From the IMG/VR virus record IMGVR_UViG_3300044980_000067, positions 1-29,627 of that record: 29,627 nucleotides of DNA, one strand, 5' to 3'. Made by a program: the position numbers and the translations under genes. Positions 1-8,742 of the stretch are shown piece by piece. Position 1 is the first letter of the stretch, and every line of letters starts with the position of its first letter. This stretch comes from a virus. The notes under the pieces were generated by a model. It did no database searches. It was not told where the DNA came from and saw nothing but the letters and a program-made list of their open reading frames with translations.

Positions 1-2
1 GT

Positions 3-518
3 AAAGTTACACCTTCTGCTGGCACACTAACTGTTTTAGCTAGTGCTGATCCAGGCGCATCTGTTGTTGGCTATCAAGCAACAATTGCAGGCGCATCAGG
101 TGGTACATTCTTAACAAGTGCAAACAACCTATCAGACGTAGCAAGCGCATCAGCATCATTGGCAAACCTTGGAGGTTTACCATTAGCTGGTGGTCAGATG
201 ACTGGCTCCATCTTGTTAGATCGCGGAACAGCTACAAGTACCGCGGGTGCTGCGACTGTCAATCATCAAGCGGGCGTCATTACCACTGAGGCGTTAACAA
301 CTGCATCAGGTTCCACCTATAGTTTCACTTTAACCAATTCTAGAATCCTATCAACCTCGGTTGTGCTTCTTCAATTAATGGGTGGAACAAATACCAGAAT
401 CGGCCTTAATTTCAGTGTTGTTCCAAGTGCTGGAAGCGCAGCAATCTCAATCAAGAACAATGATATTGCAGCCGCCGCACTTAACGGAACTTTGATCTTT
501 GGCTTTGTAGTAATCTAA
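3..518 (+). CDS. Tail fibre protein, C-terminal part (5' end outside window)
   Basis: The frame is open from the first bases, so this is the end of a longer gene. The product is rich in Ala, Ser, Thr and Gly. It carries the fibre-type stretch NNLSDVASASASLANLGG followed by LAGGQMTGSI, as in phage side-tail fibres. The last 100 or so residues form a beta-rich terminal domain ending in FGFVVI, with the AGVITTEALTT segment seen near the end of many phage fibres. It probably forms a trimeric fibre tip that contacts the host surface. It runs toward the opposite-strand fibre gene at 1430-4084, so the window has two separate fibre-type genes. A TTG near base 159 is not a likely start because the same protein pattern continues upstream. 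Confidence 0.72.
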   Translation, partial: KVTPSAGTLTVLASADPGASVVGYQATIAGASGGTFLTSANNLSDVASASASLANLGGLPLAGGQMTGSILLDRGTATSTAGAATVNHQAGVITTEALTTASGSTYSFTLTNSRILSTSVVLLQLMGGTNTRIGLNFSVVPSAGSAAISIKNNDIAAAALNGTLIFGFVVI

Positions 519-523
519 GATCG

Positions 524-548
524 TAAAGGAGGTTAATAGCCTCCTTTA
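524..548 (+). terminator. Perfect hairpin after the fibre gene
   Basis: TAAAGGAGG pairs with CCTCCTTTA (9 bp) around a 7-base loop, six bases after the fibre stop codon. No T-run follows, so it is either a weak terminator or an RNA-end stabiliser. The arms contain a Shine-Dalgarno-like AAGGAGG locked in the stem. Confidence 0.5.
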
Positions 549-573
549 TCCAAACCTAATTAGGAGATATAAA

Positions 574-816
574 ATGATAGATGATGGCGAAAGTGGTGCT
601 GTTGAAAATGTAAAAGATGAGCAATATTCTGCGATGCCAAAATCTTGGCAAGCTCGCAACAATATGGAAATGAACAAAGGGATGAAGTATAACGACATGA
701 AAGACATGGCGAATACTGCGCACCCTGTTACACCGATAAAAATGGATAGAGTTAACAAACAGCTCGGTCCAAAGGCTGAGGATAACGATTATAACTATAA
801 CGACGACAGGTCTTAA
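574..816 (+). CDS. Small acidic hypothetical protein (80 aa)
   Basis: ATG preceded by TAGGAGATATAAA, a good ribosome site. The product is hydrophilic, rich in Asp, Asn, Lys and Met, with no membrane segment or cysteine. It ends in a very acidic Tyr/Asn/Asp tail (EDNDYNYNDD). No family recognised. Composition and size resemble the small charged proteins encoded between scaffold and coat (16866-18347). It is bounded by hairpins on both sides, so it may be transcribed alone or by read-through from the fibre gene. Confidence 0.6.
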   Translation: MIDDGESGAVENVKDEQYSAMPKSWQARNNMEMNKGMKYNDMKDMANTAHPVTPIKMDRVNKQLGPKAEDNDYNYNDDRS

Positions 817-837
817 TATCGTTAATTATAATTTATC

Positions 838-870
838 AAAAAAACCTCGCTTAAATAGCGGGGTTTTTTT
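838..870 (+). terminator. Rho-independent terminator
   Basis: Stem AACCTCGC / GCGGGGTT (one G-U pair in RNA) with loop TTAAATA, followed by a run of T and preceded by a run of A. It may work in both directions. It closes the 574-816 gene. Confidence 0.8.
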
Positions 871-910
871 ATAATCTTTTTTCGTGTATTCCACCAAATA
901 AGGATTAATC

Positions 911-1171
911 ATGTCTCAAGATCAAGTAAAAACCATGAGCAAAGAAACCGTTGGGCAACTCTATTCTAATTTAATTACCTTCATTAATCGCTTACCTTTG
1001 AACCCACAAATTAGAGGTTATGCTTTCATGAATTTAGATCAAGGTATGTATTGGGCTAATTTAGGTATTGATCACATGCAAGTTGCTCCTGAACAAGAGT
1101 CAGTAGCCACTCCAGATGCCGTCACCCCAGCAGAAAAAGTAGCTGACATTCAATCACAGGATGCCGCATGA
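911..1171 (+). CDS. Small helical protein, possible Acb2/Tad1-type hairpin (86 aa)
   Basis: ATG preceded by AAGGATTAATC. Residues 10-50 look like two amphipathic helices joined by a Leu-Pro-Leu-Asn-Pro turn; the second runs from RGYAFMNLDQGMYWANLGID. The rest is a flexible Pro/Ala/Glu tail. The L-x-x-G-M-x-x-A pattern in helix two loosely recalls the small helical-hairpin phage proteins that include the anti-CBASS/anti-Thoeris nucleotide sponges Acb2 and Tad1. This rests on memory of the pattern only and is weak; it may be an unrelated virion or accessory protein. Its stop overlaps the next gene's start (ATGA), so the two are probably coupled. Confidence 0.55.
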   Translation: MSQDQVKTMSKETVGQLYSNLITFINRLPLNPQIRGYAFMNLDQGMYWANLGIDHMQVAPEQESVATPDAVTPAEKVADIQSQDAA

Positions 1172-1374
1172 AATACCTAATTGGCTTAATATTAAGTTTA
1201 ATATCTGTCATGGCAATTGCAGATACTTTAAGATGCTATAGTCATGGAACTTTGATTTATAGCGGTGAAGGTAAAGATGCATCTTACGATATGGGTATAT
1301 TTAGCATGACGGAAGATAAAACCAAAAAAGTAGTCTTTATCTTTGGCGATTGTATTGTTAAAGTAGATGCGTAA
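1168..1374 (+). CDS. Small secreted protein with signal peptide (68 aa)
   Basis: Starts at the ATGA overlap with the preceding gene. Residues 1-18 form a clear signal peptide (MKYLIGLILSLISVMAIA, then DTLRC). The mature part is about 50 residues with two cysteines (C23 and C62) that could form one disulfide in the periplasm. It ends just before a strong terminator. No family recognised. A periplasmic role such as envelope change, superinfection exclusion or lysis support is possible but unproven. Confidence 0.6.
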   Translation: MKYLIGLILSLISVMAIADTLRCYSHGTLIYSGEGKDASYDMGIFSMTEDKTKKVVFIFGDCIVKVDA

Positions 1375-1397
1375 TATTTCCTGCTATACATTGTTGT

Positions 1398-1431
1398 CTC
1401 CGCTCTAATATATAGAGCGGAGTTTTTTTTT
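1398..1431 (+). terminator. Strong rho-independent terminator
   Basis: Stem CTCCGCTCTA / TAGAGCGGAG (10 perfect pairs), loop ATATA, followed by nine T. It ends the plus-strand group. The opposite-strand fibre gene stops inside its T-run, so the two transcription units meet here. Confidence 0.88.
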
Positions 1432-4084
1432 ATCCTGCACGTCTAGCATAAAGTCTTCCGCAAGCTGTGGTAGTGCCGCTTACAAAAGAGGCTAATCCTG
1501 ATAAATAAACTGTTGTTGTGGTTGAAACATTAACGCGTAAATACGGCGCGTTAAGACCGCCCACTGTAGCGCCAAGACTTGCACCTTGAATAGCATTTAT
1601 ACTAGAAAGATCAGGATAACTAGCTGAAGTTAAACTTACCCAAATCTGATAATCTGTTGCAGCAACACTACTTTGAAAAAGTATATTACCGAAAACATCC
1701 CAATCACCCGCCGTCAAAGAAATTGAAGTGACGTCTTTTTGAACATTGTTCGAAAAAGAAACTGCGGATGCAGCTAGAACAACAGAGCTAATTACTTCAC
1801 CAATATATCCTGCGCTATTACTGCCAGCATTAGATTTACCTTGAGTTTGAGCGCCACTTGTACCTTTTCCTGATAAAGACATGACAATATTAGCATCTGA
1901 ACCAACTGCCCCTAAAGCTACAGCTTGGTTGGTCGCAGAGTTTTGAATTTGAATATAGTTAACCGCTGATGCGGCTGGATTAAACCCTAGCATCAAATTA
2001 CCATTCGAATCAAACAATCCAGTCGTAATCTTAGGCGATGGAATAGTTAAACTTGCTGGCAATGTAGTTGATAGTGAAGGAACGCCACCCGCACTCGTAA
2101 CCAATACTGAGTTATTAGCCGTAGCAAGAGCCGCCATCGTATTAGCTGAACTTGCATACAATAAAGTATTAGCAGCATTAGTCGCTGGATAAGTGCTAGT
2201 TGACCATGCAGGAGCAGTGCTAGCTCCAGATTGCAGCATTTGGCCAGCCGATGCAGTACCAGCAAGGATTGCCATAGCTGATGCAGTAGAATAAACGATA
2301 CCGCCATTGCTCGCTGTTAATGAGGCATTCGTACCACCAAGAGCTAATGATAATTGTGTCGCCCATGTCGGTACGCCAGCAACGGTTGTGAGTACCGCAG
2401 CCGTTACAGTAGCAAGAGGTGATACAGCATTTGTGCTTGACGCGTAATAAGCGAGATCGTTAATCGTTCCTGTGTTGACCGTACCTGATCCAGCAGGAGC
2501 CGCCCACGTGCCATCACCACGCCAAAACGTAGAACTAGAAGCCGAAGTACCACTATTTAAACTATTAACGCTTACCTGAACAGCAGCTGGCAAAGACGTT
2601 GTATATGCGGGAACACCACCAGCGCTTGTCGCTAAAACAGAATTGTTTGCTGTTAGTATTTGACCCATCACATTCGTAGCGCTAGCAAACATTACCGCAT
2701 TAGCTGTTAAAGTTGGTAAATAAGTTGCAGTAGACCAAGCTGGTGCGGAGCTTGAACCAGATAATAAAACCTGATTAGCAGTTGAGGTGCCAGAAAGAAT
2801 TGCCATTGCGCTAGCGGTTGAGTAAACAATCCCACCATTAGATGCAATCAAATCAGCATTCGTACCACCGTAAACCAAGCCGATGACAGAACCGTTCCAC
2901 ACACCGGAGGTAATCGTTCCAACAGTTGTAATATTTGCTTGAACTGCTGCTGGTAATGTCGCACTAAAACTAGGAACCCCACCTGCTGATGTAATTAACA
3001 CTTCATTGTTAGCGGTAGCTAATCCAGAAATGGTATTAGCTGCACTTGAATATAATATTTGATTAATAGTGCTTGTTGCTGGCCAAGTTGTTGTTGACCA
3101 TGCGGGCGCAGAACTCGAACCCGACTGTAGCATTTGATTAGCGGTTGCTGTTGCTGACAAAATAGCTAATGCGCTTGCAGTTGAATAAACAACTCCACCA
3201 TTGGAGGCTGTTAAAGTTGCATTAGTCCCACCAAAAGCTAAACCAATAACTGCGCCATTCCACGTACCAGATGTAACTGTTCCGACTTCTGTAATATTGC
3301 CTTGAACTTGAGCGGGCAATGTTGCATTAAAACCTGGAACACCACCACTATCTGTGACTAATACTTCACTATTTGCAGTTGGCAAACCAGAAACAGTCGT
3401 GCCAGTTACAGCATACCAAGCCATCTGATTAATTAAGCCAGGATTGACCGTTCCTGAACCACCAGATGCAGCCCATGTGCCGTCTCCACGCCAAAATGTA
3501 GATGAACTAGCACCTGTACCATGATTGAAACTTCCAATTTGCAACTGAACGGATGTTGGCATTAATCCAGCAACAATTGAATCAAGAACAGCACTCCATG
3601 CTTCAACATTAACACCAATGGCTAAACCGATATTTGTACGAGCCGTTGCTGTATTCGTTAAATCAGATAAATTGTTAGCTGATAGTAAAAATTCACTTAA
3701 CGGTGTAACAGTTGGTACTGCCGTACTTCCCGTTGTATTAGCCCACAGACTATGAGCCGCAATTGCCGCAAATGATAATGTTCCTGTAGTGGTAATAGGG
3801 CCGCCAGTTAAACCAGTGCCAGAATTAACCAAGCTAACCGTTCCCGTAGAGCCAGATGCCAACTCTACCCACGTCATAGATACACCATCCCAATACTCAT
3901 AAGCTGACTCATTGGTGTTATATCCGAGCAAACCATCATAAGGCGATGCGGGGCGAGTTGCAGTTGTCCATTGATATGGAAATTGTGTTTTGAAATTGTT
4001 TCCACCGCCCTCACCAACAAATAAATTTCCTACATTAGATATAGTGGCATTAGCAAATTGGCTGAACTTAACGGTCGAAACCAT
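1430..4084 (-). CDS. Large repetitive tail fibre / receptor-binding protein (884 aa)
   Basis: ATG with ribosome site AAGGAGATTGAA. The N-terminal 75 residues include a GLLGYNTNESAYEYWDG segment common in phage fibre proteins. From about residue 75 to 690 the protein is a chain of beta-rich modules: GGTNAxLxASNGG followed by VYSTASAxAIL occurs three times (about residues 283, 404 and 581), and STFWRGDGTWAA occurs twice. The final 130 residues, from about GYIGEVISS, contain VTSISLTAGDWDVFGNI, a terminal domain seen in many fibres that probably carries receptor contact or trimerisation. It is the last gene of the minus-strand late region. Receptor unknown. Confidence 0.82.
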   Translation of the reverse strand: MVSTVKFSQFANATISNVGNLFVGEGGGNNFKTQFPYQWTTATRPASPYDGLLGYNTNESAYEYWDGVSMTWVELASGSTGTVSLVNSGTGLTGGPITTTGTLSFAAIAAHSLWANTTGSTAVPTVTPLSEFLLSANNLSDLTNTATARTNIGLAIGVNVEAWSAVLDSIVAGLMPTSVQLQIGSFNHGTGASSSTFWRGDGTWAASGGSGTVNPGLINQMAWYAVTGTTVSGLPTANSEVLVTDSGGVPGFNATLPAQVQGNITEVGTVTSGTWNGAVIGLAFGGTNATLTASNGGVVYSTASALAILSATATANQMLQSGSSSAPAWSTTTWPATSTINQILYSSAANTISGLATANNEVLITSAGGVPSFSATLPAAVQANITTVGTITSGVWNGSVIGLVYGGTNADLIASNGGIVYSTASAMAILSGTSTANQVLLSGSSSAPAWSTATYLPTLTANAVMFASATNVMGQILTANNSVLATSAGGVPAYTTSLPAAVQVSVNSLNSGTSASSSTFWRGDGTWAAPAGSGTVNTGTINDLAYYASSTNAVSPLATVTAAVLTTVAGVPTWATQLSLALGGTNASLTASNGGIVYSTASAMAILAGTASAGQMLQSGASTAPAWSTSTYPATNAANTLLYASSANTMAALATANNSVLVTSAGGVPSLSTTLPASLTIPSPKITTGLFDSNGNLMLGFNPAASAVNYIQIQNSATNQAVALGAVGSDANIVMSLSGKGTSGAQTQGKSNAGSNSAGYIGEVISSVVLAASAVSFSNNVQKDVTSISLTAGDWDVFGNILFQSSVAATDYQIWVSLTSASYPDLSSINAIQGASLGATVGGLNAPYLRVNVSTTTTVYLSGLASFVSGTTTACGRLYARRAG
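2195..3235 (-). repeat. Three diverged repeats of a fibre module
   Basis: Segments near 3095-3235, 2725-2872 and 2195-2340 each encode the module GGTNA-x-L-x-ASNGG, then VYSTASA, then APAWST. The copies differ in many third positions, so the protein repeat is old or selected rather than a recent DNA duplication. Such repeats can recombine and change fibre length. Confidence 0.7.
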
Positions 4085-4094
4085 TTCAATCTCC

Positions 4095-4442
4095 TTAAAT
4101 ATTACTATGTGGCAACTTCAATAACTCTATACCGACTTGTGGAGTCCCTGTTGATATAAAACTTAATACATCTCCACCTTTAACATATCTTGCATTGTCA
4201 CATGGATTAATACGCCATTGATTATAAGTGGTCGTAGATGTATTAGAAGTAGGTACTGCCGCAGTACCATTATTACTAACCCAAACATCCGCACTTGACG
4301 ATACAGAAAATGCAGCGCGATAAACTTGGTTTGGCAACCCTGGAACTGTATAAGCTAACGCCGTACTAGCAGCTAACAGCATCATTACGCCAGCATCACT
4401 CACTGGAAAAGTTTTCTCATACTGAGAATTAAAAATTGTCAT
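4095..4442 (-). CDS. Small beta-rich virion-type protein (115 aa)
   Basis: ATG with ribosome site TTAGGAGTTAGTT. The product is rich in Ser, Thr, Val and Asn, lacks charged clusters and is predicted mostly beta-stranded. It contains SADVWVSNNGTAA and ends in QVGIELLKL. It sits ten bases before the large fibre gene and ten after the 713-residue fibre gene, so it is part of the tail module: a small fibre-tip, chaperone-like or attachment protein. No family recognised. Confidence 0.65.
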   Translation of the reverse strand: MTIFNSQYEKTFPVSDAGVMMLLAASTALAYTVPGLPNQVYRAAFSVSSSADVWVSNNGTAAVPTSNTSTTTYNQWRINPCDNARYVKGGDVLSFISTGTPQVGIELLKLPHSNI

Positions 4443-4451
4443 AACTAACTC

Positions 4452-6593
4452 CTAAGGTAAAGTTGGATTGCCTAAACAAGCATTGGCAGTAAATTGAAAA
4501 GCAATATAACCATAACCAGCTCCGACCGCACTCGATATTGGCCCCGCAATGGCAGTGTTTGTATTGGAGACATATTGAAAACCTTTCTTTCCTACATATC
4601 TAGCAGCGTAAAATGACCCGATAGCAACTTTATTTGTTGTTGTAACTGAACCACCAGTTGTCATAACAACATCAGTATTGCCAGCGCTTGCATCACTAGG
4701 TGCATAGAACTTCAAAGTTGGAGATGCTCGTTTCATCGTATTAAATCTATAATCAAATACCGATGGATAAAGCGCTACATTTCCACCCGCAAATACAATT
4801 GATTGCTGACTTTGAAGATTAGATAAAGTGCCCAATGCAGCGCCTGGCACAGTAAATGGATTGTAACTTGTTTCATAATAAAGCTGGCATTCTCTTAATA
4901 CTTGATCGAATGTTTGAGGATTGGCTTCAAGAGCAAAATCATTAGCAACCAAAGATATTTTATCAAATAATAATGAATCGGTAGTTATGTTGCTCACGTT
5001 ATCCATTGTGTAGATAACCACTCCTAATGTTTGATCAAGGGCAGACGTTGCGGGCATTTGAAATCCATCGAAAGCAAGTCCCGCTAATGGCGGAATAGCA
5101 TTGATCGGTAGAACATAAGCTGGATCATTTTTAGGAGCAATGGCTGTCCATCCAGCAGAAAATACTGGATCACCACCAGCAGTCCACGAAACAATTGGTT
5201 CTGCATTTCCAATAGTTGGCGGTAAACTTGCCCTATAAATTAAACGTGCTTTTAATCTTACTACTGAGGCAAGATTTGAACTCGTATTGGAAACATTTGC
5301 TAAGATAGATAATACATCTCCCCAGTAAGGTCTTATTGTAACTGGATCGATATATTGAATTATCGCTACTCTATTAGCAGTCGCCGTTTGTGGCTCTAAA
5401 AATAAAAGTGAATTAGCCGGAATAGTGGATTGGCCAGTTGTAAAACTAGAAGCAGTTTGCTGAACCATAATAGTTTGATCGGCAATATAAGAAGCAATTG
5501 ATGTGGCTAACGTTTGCGAAGTTGATACAAACTGAAATGGATTTAATGCGAAATTCCATCCAGTCAAAATGCTATTCTTAGGCTGCATAATTAATGAATT
5601 GGCGTAAACATTGAATTCATTGTTAACAATTTGTTCAGGTGATAATTCTTGAAATAGAGGAACGCTAGCTGTAGGAGCTGGAGAAACAGCTAATGGAACA
5701 CTTTGTCCTAATACCTGTACATTTGTAATTTCAATTTGTCCGGTCGGAGCTAATGTAATAACAAAATTAACAAATGCTGCATTACCCGTATTTGTATTGG
5801 TTGAAGCGGGAACATTAACAGCGCCACTTAAAACTGAAAATACACCTGGCGCCAAAGTATTAGAAGTCGCTATAATCGTTGGTGATCCCAATGATGGAAT
5901 ATAACTTAATGATAATACTTGTCCAGCAGATGATGGATCGGCAAGCACGCTCATTGATACAGAACCATTGGCAAATATAGCTCCATTACCTAACACAGTC
6001 TGAACCAGCTGAGCGCTTGTCCAGCCACTATTATTTATCTGCAATGCAGTAGGTGGATTTCCAGTGATAGGTGGAACGGTAGGAAAATCAGTTCCAGGTA
6101 AAGATACTTGCAACAATGTAGTTGATCCAGTACCTGTTAATACCAAATTCCAACCAGATGCAATACTATAAGTGCCAGCGGTAGTAATCGTATAAGGATT
6201 TGCTGAATTATTCGCAAAATTAATCTGACCAAATTGTGGATTACTTATCAAGTTTTGTGAATTAGCAAAACTATTAGATGTAGTAGAACTGCCAGCGCCT
6301 TCAGGAACATAATTTGGAATGTCATATATTAATTGAGAAGCTGTTGTTGGTCCTTGCCTAACCTGCAATCTATAAACAAGATCAGGATTCCAATACATGT
6401 TTTGAGGCAATGTACCGTTTGGTAGAAATTGAATTGGATCAGACCATACATTAATACCATTTATATCTTGATATATTGGCTGAAAATTATAAGGAACAAC
6501 ATTCTGCAAGACAAAGAAATAGTAGGTGTCATTCAGTGGTGAACCCGTCAAGTCTGGCAAATACCAGATGGGATTATATGATCTTACTAACAC
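4452..6593 (-). CDS. Tail fibre / tailspike-type protein with head-binding N-terminus (713 aa)
   Basis: GTG start with GGAGATGTGCC in front; no in-frame ATG fits as well. Residues 1-95 (LTGSPLNDTYYFFVL, YQDINGINVWSDPIQFLPNG, LPQNMYW, YRLQV) resemble the head-binding adaptor domain of P22-type tailspikes. Two beta-sandwich modules follow, each opening with an LISNPQFG / IVNNEFN phrase and a GWN segment, like carbohydrate-binding modules. The C-terminal part from QVLRECQLYYETSYNPF resembles the end of many podophage fibre proteins. No lyase or hydrolase motif was seen, so enzymatic action is not supported. Confidence 0.75.
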   Translation of the reverse strand: MLVRSYNPIWYLPDLTGSPLNDTYYFFVLQNVVPYNFQPIYQDINGINVWSDPIQFLPNGTLPQNMYWNPDLVYRLQVRQGPTTASQLIYDIPNYVPEGAGSSTTSNSFANSQNLISNPQFGQINFANNSANPYTITTAGTYSIASGWNLVLTGTGSTTLLQVSLPGTDFPTVPPITGNPPTALQINNSGWTSAQLVQTVLGNGAIFANGSVSMSVLADPSSAGQVLSLSYIPSLGSPTIIATSNTLAPGVFSVLSGAVNVPASTNTNTGNAAFVNFVITLAPTGQIEITNVQVLGQSVPLAVSPAPTASVPLFQELSPEQIVNNEFNVYANSLIMQPKNSILTGWNFALNPFQFVSTSQTLATSIASYIADQTIMVQQTASSFTTGQSTIPANSLLFLEPQTATANRVAIIQYIDPVTIRPYWGDVLSILANVSNTSSNLASVVRLKARLIYRASLPPTIGNAEPIVSWTAGGDPVFSAGWTAIAPKNDPAYVLPINAIPPLAGLAFDGFQMPATSALDQTLGVVIYTMDNVSNITTDSLLFDKISLVANDFALEANPQTFDQVLRECQLYYETSYNPFTVPGAALGTLSNLQSQQSIVFAGGNVALYPSVFDYRFNTMKRASPTLKFYAPSDASAGNTDVVMTTGGSVTTTNKVAIGSFYAARYVGKKGFQYVSNTNTAIAGPISSAVGAGYGYIAFQFTANACLGNPTLP

Positions 6594-6603
6594 GGCACAT
6601 CTC

Positions 6604-7716
6604 CTATTTCAAAAATTTATCTCTAAGAAATTCTTCCAATAACAAAGTGCCAGCTCCATATTTAGCACCTTTTAATCCAAGTCCAATTTTACCTGACAAA
6701 TCAACAGATTTTTTAATTTCAGGATGCTTTTCAAATAATGATTTTGTTCTTTCTGATTCTTCGGTCAATGCTGTCAAAGGTTTTCTTGGAATAATACGTG
6801 TATCATGATGAACCATTTTAGCAATAGTTGGATGTTTGTAAAAAGTTTCTTTTAATGTTCTAAATTTATTACTAGCTTCATCAAGCAACTTAGCCAAATC
6901 ACCATGTCCATATTCGTGAAATTGATTTCTAATTATTTTATTTATTTTTTCCCGAATATCTAACATTTCATGACCTTTATTTTGTTCCGCACTTAATTCA
7001 TGACCCAGTGCGCCAGTTCCCCTTTTTCCCAAATCTGATTGCAAATCATGCAATGCATTATAGTCACCAGATTCTGCTTTCTTTATTAAATCTTTCATGG
7101 CATCTGTTTTTGGTAAATATTTCTTTGCCTGATTAATTAAATCTTTATCTACATTAATTATGCCTACCCCGCGCGGAAATACCTCACTTTTCACATAATT
7201 ATATAAATCAGATGATTGGCTCAATAATTTGTCATGCGCTTTTTGAATGGCATAGGATATGTTTTTTGGTAATGCACCTTTTAATGCGCTAATTCCTTTC
7301 CCAATTCCCGGTATTTTTGTTAATAAAGAAATTGGTAATCCAGTTACAGATCCTAATATTGGATTTTCTGGATTCTGAATAGCTCCATAAGAAGCTCCAG
7401 CTAATGAAGTGGGAATTAATCCGGCCCCTCCTGTAAGAGCTAATGGTGCATATTGTCCTGCTGCATAAAGTAATGGATTAGGATTCTCTGATTGAGCAGC
7501 TTCTGCAACATTATTACCAAATCCCAACCTAGCAATATTCTCACCGCCTTTTGCCACCCCACTGAAAATATCTTTAATAGTGTCAAATGGTGTTCTATTT
7601 GCTCCAGTAATTTCATTAAGCTTATTTATTTTATCTTTTTTTGAAAGTTGATTATCTTCTGCCAATAAGTTAACTGGTTCTTTTTTTTCATCATCAGCAA
7701 GAAGATTAATAGCCAT
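6604..7716 (-). CDS. Ejection-type internal virion protein (370 aa)
   Basis: ATG overlaps the stop of the preceding gene (TAATG), with AAGGATTAGTG upstream. Residues 1-40 are charged and hold a repeated NLLADD / NLLAED motif. Residues 75-150 are Gly/Ala-rich and hydrophobic (LLYAAGQYAPLALTGGAG and following), as in proteins that enter the host envelope. The rest is a long helical, Lys-rich domain ending with a Gly/Ala/Leu segment. Its place after the gp10-like hub and before the fibres matches the P22 ejection genes 7, 20 and 16. No transglycosylase motif seen. Assignment rests on position and composition. Confidence 0.6.
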   Translation of the reverse strand: MAINLLADDEKKEPVNLLAEDNQLSKKDKINKLNEITGANRTPFDTIKDIFSGVAKGGENIARLGFGNNVAEAAQSENPNPLLYAAGQYAPLALTGGAGLIPTSLAGASYGAIQNPENPILGSVTGLPISLLTKIPGIGKGISALKGALPKNISYAIQKAHDKLLSQSSDLYNYVKSEVFPRGVGIINVDKDLINQAKKYLPKTDAMKDLIKKAESGDYNALHDLQSDLGKRGTGALGHELSAEQNKGHEMLDIREKINKIIRNQFHEYGHGDLAKLLDEASNKFRTLKETFYKHPTIAKMVHHDTRIIPRKPLTALTEESERTKSLFEKHPEIKKSVDLSGKIGLGLKGAKYGAGTLLLEEFLRDKFLK

Positions 7717-8741
7717 TACACTAATCCTTTTTCTTTAAGTCTTCTCATAACCTCTTCTCTAGATAAACCAGTTTCTTTCATTGTATGTTGAATATTTTCC
7801 TCAGTAACTTGATGTTTTCCTATAGATGCTACAGGCCTTTCTGATCCCAAATTGTGACCATTATCTAATTGAGTGGTAACGCCATGCTTAGCTAATTTTG
7901 AGTATTTCTTAGCATTATCATTTATCCATTTTTTAGTAGTATTCCAATTATTTAGAACCTGTTTTGGATCATGCCACCATGTGCTATTTGGATTAGAGGC
8001 TTTTCCTAATGTTGCATAAACATATTCCGGCACAACAGAAGTACCAAAACCTTTCCTCAAAGCATCCATAGCGAAATTAGATGTGGTATCTCTAAATGAA
8101 ATATAATCTCTAAATTCTTGCGGAACTGGTCTGCCAAGCGCCATATCAGTTGTATATTTAGCTACCTCTGCTCGACCAGGTAAACCTGCGAATTTAGCAA
8201 TTGGAGCAATATCAATGGAATTTAAATCATCAGCCAAAACATTCATATTAGCCGCTTGGTTTTGAACAGCTACAGGAGCATTTTTTTTCTGAACATTTGT
8301 TAATAATTGTGTTGCAATACCTGATGGCTGAGGTGTTAATGTGCCATCTGGCAACGTCTCTAATCCAGCTAACCATGCACTAGCTATTTGATTTGCTTTC
8401 TCCATACTAATACCAGGATTATCAGCCATCGCTTGCTTAGAAAGCGCCATAACATTCTGCAAATCAACGCCGCCTTTTCCATTACCAAAATTAGCTGCTG
8501 TTTCCCTTTGATGAGCTAATCCTTTATTTGCGTCGATTTGAGCTTTCAATAATTCCATATCAAGCGGTGCTTTTGCATCGGCTCTATTTTCTTGTCTGCC
8601 TTGAATATCTAATAAACCTTTATGATATTCCTTTTCTTCTGCTTGAGCTTCGCCCTTAAGCTTGTTCTGCATTAAATTTTGCAGAATATCGCTATAATTT
8701 CCCCATTTAGAAGGATCAATATTGGGTAAAATGTTGGCCAT
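7716..8741 (-). CDS. Ejection-type internal virion protein (341 aa)
   Basis: The ATG at 8741 is chosen over an upstream in-frame codon at 8771 because GGGGGAGGAGCTTAGT lies just before it and the previous gene stops two bases earlier. The product is helical and Gln/Asn/Ala-rich (coiled residues 25-75), then has a compact middle with a TLPDGTLTPQPSG turn, and ends with VTEENIQHTMKETGLSREEV, a small helical motif. It is second of three consecutive genes in the position of P22 ejection proteins. Function inferred from context. Confidence 0.6.
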   Translation of the reverse strand: MANILPNIDPSKWGNYSDILQNLMQNKLKGEAQAEEKEYHKGLLDIQGRQENRADAKAPLDMELLKAQIDANKGLAHQRETAANFGNGKGGVDLQNVMALSKQAMADNPGISMEKANQIASAWLAGLETLPDGTLTPQPSGIATQLLTNVQKKNAPVAVQNQAANMNVLADDLNSIDIAPIAKFAGLPGRAEVAKYTTDMALGRPVPQEFRDYISFRDTTSNFAMDALRKGFGTSVVPEYVYATLGKASNPNSTWWHDPKQVLNNWNTTKKWINDNAKKYSKLAKHGVTTQLDNGHNLGSERPVASIGKHQVTEENIQHTMKETGLSREEVMRRLKEKGLV

Positions 8742-8742
8742 A

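Noticed and set aside
546-758. Minus-strand 70-codon hydrophobic frame
   Set aside because: It lies opposite the acidic 80-codon gene that has a good ribosome site; the hydrophobicity results from the complement of Asn/Asp/Lys codons.
2195-3235. CRISPR-like or DNA-level tandem repeat array
   Set aside because: The repeats are protein-level fibre modules of unequal spacing, not identical short repeats with spacers.
6476-6808. Plus-strand 110-codon frame across the end of the ejection gene and start of the fibre gene
   Set aside because: It covers two well-supported minus-strand genes and has no ribosome site or recognisable domain.
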